NCBI GenBank assembly: GCA_041690535.1
Contig: JAWLHA010000073.1
Location: 1 to 20,371 of the forward strand
Source of the DNA: JAWLHA01 sp041690535
GTDB taxonomy: Bacteria; Pseudomonadota; Gammaproteobacteria; Thiohalomonadales; Thiohalomonadaceae
Length of the DNA stretch: 20,371 nucleotides
Direction: 5' to 3'
Part shown: piece after piece, positions 1-6,000 of the stretch
How the letters are laid out: each line of letters opens with the position of its first letter
How positions within the stretch are numbered: the first letter of the stretch is position 1
Position numbers and translations under genes: made by a program
The notes under the pieces: generated by a model
Databases searched by the model: none
Told to the model about the DNA's origin: nothing
The model's input: the letters and a program-made list of their open reading frames with translations, nothing else

Positions 1-118
1 GGTCGTCGGCCGCATGGACGCGGCCGTCGAGCGTACAGGGATGTATTGACAGCGTACCTGCTTTCAAGGACTTACATCGCTCACAGCACGGCCGTGATGT
101 GAGTGTGCGTTCACCCTG
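1..118 (+). mobile_element. Family A MITE-like repeat, copy A1 (left part outside window)
   Basis: This is the right two thirds of a family A element. It matches copies A3, A5 and A6 from the GGTCGTCGGCCGC segment through the loop and right arm to the terminal CCCTG at 114-118. The loop holds a GCCGC-ATGGAC-GCGGC hairpin at 9-24 and GTACAGGGATGT at 33-44. The ten bases to its right (119-128) read GTTGCGAACC; if this copy kept its target duplication, the same ten bases should precede the missing left end. It lies 10 bp past the stop codon of the minus-strand rhodanese gene. Confidence 0.9.
9..44 (+). promoter_or_regulatory. Predicted CsrA/RsmA-binding hairpin pair in A1
   Basis: Two GGA-loop structures lie in tandem. 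GCCGC/GCGGC closes the loop ATGGAC at 9-24, and GTACAGGGATGT at 33-44 matches the 12-nt CsrA SELEX consensus RUACARGGAUGU, with TACA/TGTA closing GGGA. Function is inferred from the motif only, and it applies only if the plus strand is transcribed here. The rhodanese gene next door reads the opposite strand. Confidence 0.4.
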
Positions 119-128
119 GTTGCGAACC

Positions 129-944
129 TTACTGAACGGCTCTGCCTCCGTCCTTCATGAGAAACTCGAAAAAGGCGCGGGCACCGCCGCGGAGGAAGTA
201 GTACGAGGAAACGCCCTCCTCTTCGAGGTAATACTGCAGCCACTGCACCTCTTTGCCCACGTTGTCGTAGACGAGCAGGGTCTTGCCTTCCTGTTTGACC
301 CGGTCGATGTGCCCTTTGAGCTTCGCATTGTCCAGCATGACCCAGCGCTGTTTCATGGGGAAGAGGGCAAGGCCGGTACGCTGGGAGGGGTCGCGGATAT
401 CCAGGACCAGGCTGTTGCCTTCCACCTGCTTCGCGAACTGCTCGGGCGCAAGCAGGTGGGCTTCGAACTTCTCCTTGCCGATCAGCCGGGCCGGGTCGGC
501 TGGGCTCTTGCCGAGCAGCACCGCCTCGGCCGGATGGGCCTTGGTCCACTCGAAGATGCCGGCATCGTAGGCGTAGACCCGATCAATCCCCCGCTGCCGG
601 GCCTTCTGGGCCGCCTGATAGGACTTTTTACAGGTATGCCCGTTGCAGTAGAAGGCCATCGGTCGGGGATCGTTGTCGCGAATGGACTGGAGGCTGTCGA
701 GAAAGCGCTCGTCGGCAATGGAGATGTTCAGGGCGCCCTTGATGTGCAGGGTCTCGTATTCGTAGTGGGTGCGCACGTCCACAACCACGATCTCGTTGCG
801 CCTGGCGTAAAGCTCCTCAAGCTCGATGGTCTCCACCTTGGGGAAGAGGACCCGGTTCGGGAAGGGTGATTCTGCCTGGGCGGAGTGCTGCCCGGCGAAA
901 AAGAGAAAAACGGTGGCCAGCAGCGGCCCCAACTGAGACTTCAT
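129..944 (-). CDS. Secreted tandem-rhodanese protein with one active site
   Basis: 271-residue protein. The start at 944 is chosen because AAGGGGGAG lies 7 nt upstream and the protein then opens with a signal peptide (residues 1-24, hydrophobic core LLATVFLFFAG, AQA cleavage site), so it should act in the periplasm. Two rhodanese-like domains follow. The first (about 38-140) has the DVRTHYEYETLHIKGA substrate-entry segment and the active-site loop CNGHTCKKS with the likely sulfur-carrying Cys100. The second (about 160-270) has LDIRDPSQ and LRGGARAFFE, but its loop reads YDNVGKE, with Asp227 where the cysteine should be, so it is probably structural or binds a partner. The family moves sulfane sulfur to thiol or cyanide acceptors; the substrate here is unknown. 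It is a single gene ending 10 bp from repeat A1. Confidence 0.85.
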   Translation of the reverse strand: MKSQLGPLLATVFLFFAGQHSAQAESPFPNRVLFPKVETIELEELYARRNEIVVVDVRTHYEYETLHIKGALNISIADERFLDSLQSIRDNDPRPMAFYCNGHTCKKSYQAAQKARQRGIDRVYAYDAGIFEWTKAHPAEAVLLGKSPADPARLIGKEKFEAHLLAPEQFAKQVEGNSLVLDIRDPSQRTGLALFPMKQRWVMLDNAKLKGHIDRVKQEGKTLLVYDNVGKEVQWLQYYLEEEGVSSYYFLRGGARAFFEFLMKDGGRAVQ

Positions 945-1221
945 GAGTTTGCTCCCCCTTGTGTTCTTGTACGTCCCGCGTCTCGGAACACCTGTTTTTC
1001 CGCTCCCCATGTTAGCGGAGCCGGCGCCCGCATGATGCCTAGCGGTTCACCCTTTTCAAGCTCCGGCGCCATGCGGCTGTGGCCCACTACTCCCCTCGAA
1101 TTCTGATTTCCTTCACACGATATCGACTTGCCACCGACCTGAACTGCCGGCGGGGGGGATTCGACGCGGGCCTTGGACCGGGCATAATACAACAAACGGC
1201 CGGCCCTTGTAGGTGTGCCCC
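945..1221. other. Intergenic region between divergent rhodanese and Na/Pi genes (left part)
   Basis: No gene is supported here. The minus-strand ribosome-binding site of the rhodanese gene lies at its left edge (AAGGGGGAG on the minus strand, about 952-960). Open frames crossing it run into repeat A2 and look fortuitous. I see only a weak plus-strand promoter-like pair (TTCGAC at 1160-1165 and CATAAT at 1183-1188, 17-bp spacer) and do not call it. Promoters for both divergent genes should lie within 945-1650. Confidence 0.6.
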
Positions 1222-1231
1222 ACGGGCGCCG
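1222..1231 (+). repeat. 10-bp target-site duplication, left side of A2
   Basis: ACGGGCGCCG directly precedes the CAGGGT end of A2 and recurs directly after its CCCTG end at 1500-1509. A perfect 10-bp direct repeat abutting both inverted-repeat ends is the signature of transposition. Confidence 0.9.
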
Positions 1232-1499
1232 CAGGGTGAACGCACACTTACCCAAGAGCGATGTAAGTCCTTGAAAGCAGGTCGTCGGCCGCATGGATGG
1301 GTGCAAGGACGCACTTATGCCGCGGGAGGGCAAGGATGCCCGGAGCGGCTGCGGCCGTCGAGCGTACAGGGATGGAAGATGATTGCTCCTGCATAATCTT
1401 CACTCCCGACGTCCATGTCGGTCGTATTCACAGCGTACCTGCTTTCAAGGACTTACATCGCTCACAGCACGGCCGTGACGTAAGTGTGCGTTTACCCTG
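1232..1499 (+). mobile_element. Family A MITE-like repeat, copy A2 (268 bp, expanded loop)
   Basis: This is a complete copy with CAGGGTGAACGCACACTTAC at the left end and the matching inverted end at the right. It differs from the 166-bp copies by two insertions in the loop: about 54 bp after GCCGCATGGA (near 1298-1351) and about 51 bp after ACAGGGATG (near 1375-1425). Both insertions consist of short hairpins. Perfect 10-bp direct repeats flank it at 1222-1231 and 1500-1509. It lies 151 bp before the start of the Na/Pi cotransporter gene, in that gene's sense orientation, so it may be part of the leader. Confidence 0.92.
1290..1375 (+). promoter_or_regulatory. Cluster of GGA hairpins in the A2 loop (predicted CsrA/RsmA sites)
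   Basis: Plus-strand RNA from here would carry several GGA motifs: CATGGATGG near 1292-1300; GTGC-AAGGAC-GCAC at 1301-1314; GGGCA-AGGA-TGCCC at 1328-1341, enclosed by GCCGC/GCGGC (1319-1323 and 1345-1349); CCGGAG at 1341-1345; and GTACAGGGATGG at 1364-1375. Serial hairpins with AGGA or AUGGAC loops resemble CsrB/RsmZ-type RNAs. On the opposite strand the second insertion gives TGC-AGGA-GCA (1384-1393) and CGAC-ATGGAC-GTCG (1407-1420). Expression is not shown by the sequence. Confidence 0.42.
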
Positions 1500-1509
1500 A
1501 CGGGCGCCG
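1500..1509 (+). repeat. 10-bp target-site duplication, right side of A2
   Basis: ACGGGCGCCG is an exact copy of 1222-1231 and directly follows the CCCTG end of A2. Confidence 0.9.
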
Positions 1510-1650
1510 CAGGCAAGGAGACTCGCAGGTTGTCCGCTCAGCCTACCGCCCCTCGACCTTAAAGGTGCACCGCGTGGTTCATCCCGTCACACAGAACAGT
1601 CATCGTCGGCCGCCTGCGAGCGTGACCGAGCCATCGGCGGAGGGGCTGCA

Positions 1651-3330
1651 ATGCGCGGGCTAGAGTTGCAGTTGCTCGGTGCCTTCCTCGGCGGCCTGGG
1701 GCTGTTTCTCCTCGGGATGAGGCTCATGACCGACGGTCTTAAGCTCGCCGCCGGCGAGGCGTTGCGGCGTATCCTCGCGACCGGGACCCGCACCTTGCCC
1801 CGGGGAATTGCCTCGGGCTTCCTCATCACCGGCATCGTGCAGGCGTCCGGCGCTGTGACCGTCGCGACCATCGGCTTCGTGAACGCGGGGCTGATGGACC
1901 TGTTCCAGAGCATCGGCGTGATCTACGGGGCCAACATCGGGACGACCATGACCGGCTGGCTGGTTGCCACGATCGGTTTCAATGTGGACGTGAAGAAGCT
2001 GGCGCTCCCGCTTATCGGCTTGGGCGCGTTGCTGCGTCTCACGGCGGGCGGGGGGCGCCGCGGTCCTCTGGGGGATGCCTTGGCGGGGTTTGGTCTCTTT
2101 TTCCTCGGCATCGAGGTGTTGCGGGGCAGCTTCCATGAGATTGGCGCCCAGGTATCGTTGACGTTGCTGCCCTCGGAGGGGATCGGCGGTGCGCTGCTGT
2201 TCACCGGCATTGGCCTGCTGCTGACCTTTTTGATGCAGTCATCCAGCGCCGCCATGGCATTGACGCTCGCGGCGGCGGCAAGTCGGCTCATCCCCCTGGA
2301 AGCCGCTGCCGCGGCAGTGATTGGGGCCAACGTGGGCACCACCACCACCGCGATCCTGTCGGTGATCGGCGCCACCCCCAACGCCAAGCGCGTGGCCGCC
2401 GCACACGTGGCCTTCAATGTGATTACGGCGGTGGCGGCCTTTGCGCTCCTGCCGCTGCTCCTCAATGCCATCGCGGGCGGTGGAATGGCCTTGGGGATGG
2501 AGCAGAGTCCGGCGGTGGTTCTGGCGTTGTTCCATACCGCCTTCAATGTGCTTGGGGTGGTGTTGATGTATCCCCTGACCCCGTATCTGACGCGCTATCT
2601 GCAGGGGCGTTTCCGCAGCCTGGAGGAGGATGAGAATCGGCCCCGCTACCTCGACCGAAACGTGGTGGGGACGCCCGACCTGGCGATGAATGCCCTGGCG
2701 ATGGAGTTGTCCCGCATCGGTGCCCTGAGCCGGCAGATGGCCATGGGGGCGTTGAGCCGCGAGTCGGGGCCGGGCCACCAACTTGCACAGGAGCGCCAAG
2801 TGGTGGGAAGTCTGGTGGAAGCGGTGGGGCTGTTCAGTGTCGAGATGCAGCGTGCGCACCTTCCCCGGGAGTTTGATGAATCGCTCCCCAACGCACTGCG
2901 GGTCTCCAGATACTTCTCCTCAGTGGTGGGGCTCGCGGAGAGCGTGGCAAAGCAGCAGGCGGCGGTCACCCCGCTGGACGAGGGGGAACTGGCGGCCGCG
3001 GTATCGGGTTTCAAGAGTCGGGCCGTGCACCTTCTCGGTGGTCTCGACGCCCACCGGAGCGGGTATGACCCGGAGGAGTCCAGCGGGGCGCTGGAGGGGC
3101 TGGAGGCCGGTTATCAGGAGCTCAAGGGCAAGCTGTTGCGCGCCGGCACCGACGGGCGGATGAGACCCCGGCAGATGGTGGCCTATCTGGATTTCTTGAG
3201 CGCCATTCGGCGCATGTTGGAGCAGGCGGTCAAGGGCGCCAACCTGCTGTTCACCCTGCACGCCCTGTCGCTACAGGGCAAGATCGATCCGCAGGCCCAA
3301 GGACAGGGCCAGGTGCAAACGGCAACCTAG
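1651..3330 (+). CDS. Na+/phosphate cotransporter family protein with PhoU-like domain
   Basis: 559-residue inner-membrane protein of the NptA/YjbB-type Na/Pi cotransporter family, normally coupling sodium to phosphate movement. The ATG has a GGAGGGG ribosome-binding site just upstream. Two inverted membrane repeats are visible. The first (about 5-130) contains GLGLFLLGMRLMTDGL, QASGA (64-68) and GANIGTT (93-99). The second (about 145-315) contains FFLGIEVL, QSSSA (196-200) and GANVGTT (225-231). The first repeat has QASGA where the family usually has a QSS-type motif. Residues 335-540 form a soluble helical region like PhoU, typical of the longer family members. Repeat A2 lies 151 bp upstream in sense orientation and could affect the leader. 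No pst or pho gene is adjacent. Confidence 0.9.
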   Translation: MRGLELQLLGAFLGGLGLFLLGMRLMTDGLKLAAGEALRRILATGTRTLPRGIASGFLITGIVQASGAVTVATIGFVNAGLMDLFQSIGVIYGANIGTTMTGWLVATIGFNVDVKKLALPLIGLGALLRLTAGGGRRGPLGDALAGFGLFFLGIEVLRGSFHEIGAQVSLTLLPSEGIGGALLFTGIGLLLTFLMQSSSAAMALTLAAAASRLIPLEAAAAAVIGANVGTTTTAILSVIGATPNAKRVAAAHVAFNVITAVAAFALLPLLLNAIAGGGMALGMEQSPAVVLALFHTAFNVLGVVLMYPLTPYLTRYLQGRFRSLEEDENRPRYLDRNVVGTPDLAMNALAMELSRIGALSRQMAMGALSRESGPGHQLAQERQVVGSLVEAVGLFSVEMQRAHLPREFDESLPNALRVSRYFSSVVGLAESVAKQQAAVTPLDEGELAAAVSGFKSRAVHLLGGLDAHRSGYDPEESSGALEGLEAGYQELKGKLLRAGTDGRMRPRQMVAYLDFLSAIRRMLEQAVKGANLLFTLHALSLQGKIDPQAQGQGQVQTAT

Positions 3331-3444
3331 TGCTCTTATCGGCCCCGGCTCCGCAGAGCCGCCCTTGGCAGGTGGTGCCACGCGGTTCGGTGCTGTGGAA
3401 GATCACCGAACGGCACGAAAGCGGCAATTGGACCCCTTGCGTGC
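3331..3444. other. Convergent intergenic spacer with a GTTCGGTG hairpin
   Basis: This is the gap between the convergent Na/Pi and glycosyltransferase genes. GTTCGGTG at 3385-3392 and CACCGAAC at 3404-3411 form an 8-bp stem with an 11-nt loop. The arm sequence matches the ends of family B repeats (TTCGGTGCTC / GAGCACCGAA), so this may be a degraded B remnant. There is no T-run, so it is not a typical intrinsic terminator. Confidence 0.45.
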
Positions 3445-4461
3445 TCAACCGACCATCAGGTAGTCCTCGCCGCGCCGGTAGCCCAGCGCCTCCAGCTGGG
3501 CCGCGATGATCCCCCGGGCCCCATGGTTGGTGACGTAGCTGAGGACGAAGGGGCGCTCGGAGCGGTCCAGCCACTCCGGTGGGACGACCCGGGCACCGGC
3601 AACGCGGTTGCCGATCTTGCGCGGATCGATGTCGATCCAGGCAGCAGGGCGATGGCCGCGTTCCAGCAGCAGCCCCGAGCGGCGGCGGGTCTTGCGCCCC
3701 GCCCCCCAGAACGCCAGTGGGCGGCCCAGGTGAAGGCGTCGGTCGCGGGCCAGATAGTCGGCGCGCAGCCGATCGAAGGACTCCCGGGCATACCGGCCGT
3801 CCGTGCGCGTCAGCCGCTCGCCGCTCTCCCGCCAATCGAGCAGGGTCCGGTCCACCTTGCCGAGCCGAACACCGGCCGCATTCAGCCGTAGCAACAGCTC
3901 GTAGTCTTCGGGGAACAGACCGTCGCGATAGCCGCCGAGGTCCGTCACGATGGCGCGTCGGAACACCATCGAGGGGTGGGCGATGGGCGACTCCACATAG
4001 ATCTCCTCACGCAAATCCTCGGGCGTCAGGCAGTCATTCTGCCAGCGGATGTACTCCCTGAAACCCGCCTGGATCAGCGCTTCGGGGAACAGGTGCACCC
4101 GACAGCCCACCAGACCGATCTCCGGGTTCTCCCGCAGGTAGCCATACTGTGCCTCCAGCCGTTCGGGGCGCATGAGGTCGTCGGCATCCATCCGCGCAAT
4201 CAGCGGGGCGCGGGCCTCGGCCAGCCCCCGATTGAGGGCCCCCACCAGGCCGAGGCGTCTCGGCTGCAACAGCTTGATGCGGCGGTCGTTCGCAGCGACA
4301 TCCCGTACGATTTCATCGGAACCGTCGGTGGAACCGTCGTCGACCGCCAGCACCTCGTAGTCATCGAAACTTTGGTCCTTGATGGAGAGGAGGGCGGCCT
4401 CGAGGGTGGCCCGGGCATTGTAGAACGGCAGTAGGATGGAGATGGCGGGTAGGGCAGTCAT
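3445..4461 (-). CDS. Family 2 glycosyltransferase with C-terminal GAG-type domain
   Basis: 338 residues from the ATG at 4461, where the protein begins ISILLPFYNARATLEAALLSI as GT-A enzymes do. In-frame upstream codons reach into repeat A3 and are rejected as a spurious extension. The GT2 domain (about 5-225) has the nucleotide-sugar motif DDGSTDGS (41-48), the metal-binding MDADD (91-95) and EDYELLLRL (185-193), as in transferases building polysaccharide or glycolipid. The C-terminal part (about 245-338) opens with FWGAGRKTR (251-259) and AAWIDIDP, resembling a small nucleotide-binding domain. No membrane segment is seen, so it is likely cytoplasmic. There is no clear Shine-Dalgarno. It stands alone, without a polysaccharide cluster in view, so the acceptor cannot be guessed. 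Confidence 0.85.
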   Translation of the reverse strand: MTALPAISILLPFYNARATLEAALLSIKDQSFDDYEVLAVDDGSTDGSDEIVRDVAANDRRIKLLQPRRLGLVGALNRGLAEARAPLIARMDADDLMRPERLEAQYGYLRENPEIGLVGCRVHLFPEALIQAGFREYIRWQNDCLTPEDLREEIYVESPIAHPSMVFRRAIVTDLGGYRDGLFPEDYELLLRLNAAGVRLGKVDRTLLDWRESGERLTRTDGRYARESFDRLRADYLARDRRLHLGRPLAFWGAGRKTRRRSGLLLERGHRPAAWIDIDPRKIGNRVAGARVVPPEWLDRSERPFVLSYVTNHGARGIIAAQLEALGYRRGEDYLMVG

Positions 4462-4548
4462 GACGGGCGATGTTAGCGATGCAGGGCCCGGTAGGCCAGT
4501 GCAGGCTGCAGATTGGAGGTGCAAGTTGCGAAATACAGGGAGAGGGGG

Positions 4549-4714
4549 CAGGGTGAACGCATACTTATCCAAGAGCGATGTAAGTTCTTGAAAGCAGGTC
4601 GTCGGCCGCATGGACGCGGCCGTCGAGCGTACAGGGATGTATTCACAGCGTACCTGCTTTCAAGGACTTACATCGCTCACAGCACGGCCGTGACGTAAGT
4701 ATGCGTTTACCCTG
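4549..4714 (+). mobile_element. Family A MITE-like repeat, copy A3 (166 bp)
   Basis: This is a full-length copy. Left arm: CAGGGTGAACGCATACTTAT, then AGAGCGATGTAAG and TTGAAAGCAGGT. The loop holds the two GGA motifs, and the right arm mirrors the left with about 15 extra bases (CAGCACGGCCGTGAC region). The flanks differ (GGAGAGGGGG on the left, TCATCAGCGC on the right), so unlike A2, A4 and A5 it has no target duplication. Its right end overlaps the last 8 bases of the DUF4010 gene and supplies that gene's TAA. Confidence 0.92.
4605..4640 (+). promoter_or_regulatory. Predicted CsrA/RsmA-binding hairpin pair in A3
   Basis: GCCGC-ATGGAC-GCGGC lies at 4605-4620 and GTACAGGGATGT at 4629-4640, an exact match to the CsrA SELEX consensus. 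The two GGA motifs are 23 nt apart, within the range reported for dual-site binding by a CsrA dimer. The flanking genes are both on the minus strand, so this strand would be antisense to any read-through from them. Confidence 0.4.
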
Positions 4715-5951
4715 TCATCAGCGCCGCAATGCCCGCGGCAATGGTGAAGGCGAAGATGGCCCCCACCCGCCTCATCATTGCCCCCCCGCAGATCCCCGCC
4801 ACGAGCAACCCTTTGACCGCAGTATTGACCATGGCCGCCAGGACGATCGCCCGCACCGCCACCTCGTCCGACAGCGCGCCCCGGGAGAGGCGGGCCAGGG
4901 AGAGGGTGATGGCATCCACGTCGCTGAGCCCGGATACGGCGGCGATGAAGTAGACCCCCACCTCCCCGAACCACAGCTGAAAGGCGGTGGACAGCAGCAT
5001 CACCGCCACCAGGAGGGCGCCGAATTTCAGAGCCGGAAGGAGTTCGAAGGGGTTGGGAAGTTCCACCTGGGGCTGCTCTTTGCGGCCGCGGCTGCTGTAC
5101 CAGACCCAGCCGGCCATGCCATAGCTCACCACCGTCATGGTTGCGAGGGGGCCCACGAGTGCGGGTAGCAAACTGGCGTTGACGACCCCCACCTCGAGCA
5201 ACACCCGGGGGAACATGGTGGCGGCGGCGACCGCGACCCCGGCGGCGAGCAGGCGTTGGATGCCGGGGTTGTGCCTGCCGAGGCGGGCAAAATCGAGGGT
5301 CAGTGCCGTTGAGGAGGCGAGTCCGCCGAACACGCTGGTCAGCATGATCCCGATGTGGGGACCGGTGATCTTGATGGCGAAATAGCCCACGAAGGAGATG
5401 GTGGCGATCAGGACCACCAACCACCAGATTGTATAGGGGTTAAGTGCGTCCCACGGGCCGAAACCGCGATTGGGGAGTACGGGGAGGAGGACCACGGAGA
5501 TGATCAGCAACTTGAGAGCCGCGAATAGCTCCTTCTCTTCCAGCTGCTGGAGCCAGCGGTGGAGGACGGGTTTGAGTCCAAGCAGTGTCACGCTGACCAC
5601 CGCGGCGGCGGCGGCGATGGCCAGGTGGCCCAAGACCGCCAGTGCGCCCAGGGCGAAGGTCAGCAGGGCGGCCACTTCCGTGGTGATCCCATACTCCCGG
5701 TGCTCTCGCGACTCCACCACGTGGGCCGCAATGACCGCGGCGGTAAATGCCAGGAACGCAAACCCCAACAGGACGGCGCCAATCTGCTCCGCGAGCAACG
5801 CCCAGACACCGCCCAGGAGGCTGATGAGACCGAAGGTGCGGATACCCGCAATGCGCGCCCCCTCGGCGGCGGCTCGCTCCTGCCACCCTCGCTCCAGCCC
5901 AATCAGAAGGCCCAGTGCCAGAGCCACTGCGAAATTGCGCCAAAGCTCCAT
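4707..5951 (-). CDS. MgtC/SapB family membrane protein with DUF4010 domain
   Basis: 414-residue polytopic inner-membrane protein. The N-terminal MgtC/SapB-like domain (about 1-130) has GLLIGLERGWQ (14-24), GIRTFGLISLLGGVW and the conserved GITTEVAALLTFALGAL. A DUF4010 domain follows (about 170-400) with NPYTIWWLVVLIATISFVGY, GLASSTALTL and SGLSDVDAITLSLARLS. About ten or more membrane helices are apparent. MgtC proteins are linked to magnesium or phosphate homeostasis, but the role of this long form is not settled, so no substrate is assigned. The final codons ACA GGG TAA lie across the A3 boundary: the repeat supplies Gly and stop, so the native C-terminus has been replaced or cut by a few residues. 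It starts 49 bp from the divergent thiol oxidoreductase gene; no strong Shine-Dalgarno is seen. Confidence 0.88.
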   Translation of the reverse strand: MELWRNFAVALALGLLIGLERGWQERAAAEGARIAGIRTFGLISLLGGVWALLAEQIGAVLLGFAFLAFTAAVIAAHVVESREHREYGITTEVAALLTFALGALAVLGHLAIAAAAAVVSVTLLGLKPVLHRWLQQLEEKELFAALKLLIISVVLLPVLPNRGFGPWDALNPYTIWWLVVLIATISFVGYFAIKITGPHIGIMLTSVFGGLASSTALTLDFARLGRHNPGIQRLLAAGVAVAAATMFPRVLLEVGVVNASLLPALVGPLATMTVVSYGMAGWVWYSSRGRKEQPQVELPNPFELLPALKFGALLVAVMLLSTAFQLWFGEVGVYFIAAVSGLSDVDAITLSLARLSRGALSDEVAVRAIVLAAMVNTAVKGLLVAGICGGAMMRRVGAIFAFTIAAGIAALMTG

Positions 5952-6000
5952 GGCGTTAAACTAGCAAATCAGGACAGCCGAGGTTGCGAAACGATCTCCC

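Noticed and set aside
99..869. 256-codon plus-strand open frame opposite the rhodanese gene
   Set aside because: Antisense shadow of a gene with a signal peptide, ribosome-binding site and rhodanese motifs; it starts within repeat A1.
1160..1188. Promoter-like TTCGAC and CATAAT with 17-bp spacing
   Set aside because: The -35 box matches poorly, and the nearest downstream gene starts more than 450 bp away, beyond repeat A2.
1232..1499. Bacterial attachment site or integron attC site for the palindromic repeats
   Set aside because: No integrase is present, the copies are not arranged as cassettes, and the exact 10-bp duplications fit DDE-type transposition better than site-specific recombination.
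4610..4693. 27-codon open frame inside each full-length family A element (begins MDAAVERTGMYS), and minus-strand frames beginning MRPTTCFQ that fuse to the glycosyltransferase and nfeD frames
   Set aside because: The two palindrome arms give TCFQ-LTSL on either strand simply because they are inverted copies. There is no ribosome-binding site, and the fused genes have better starts with family-matching N-termini. These are annotation hazards rather than proteins.
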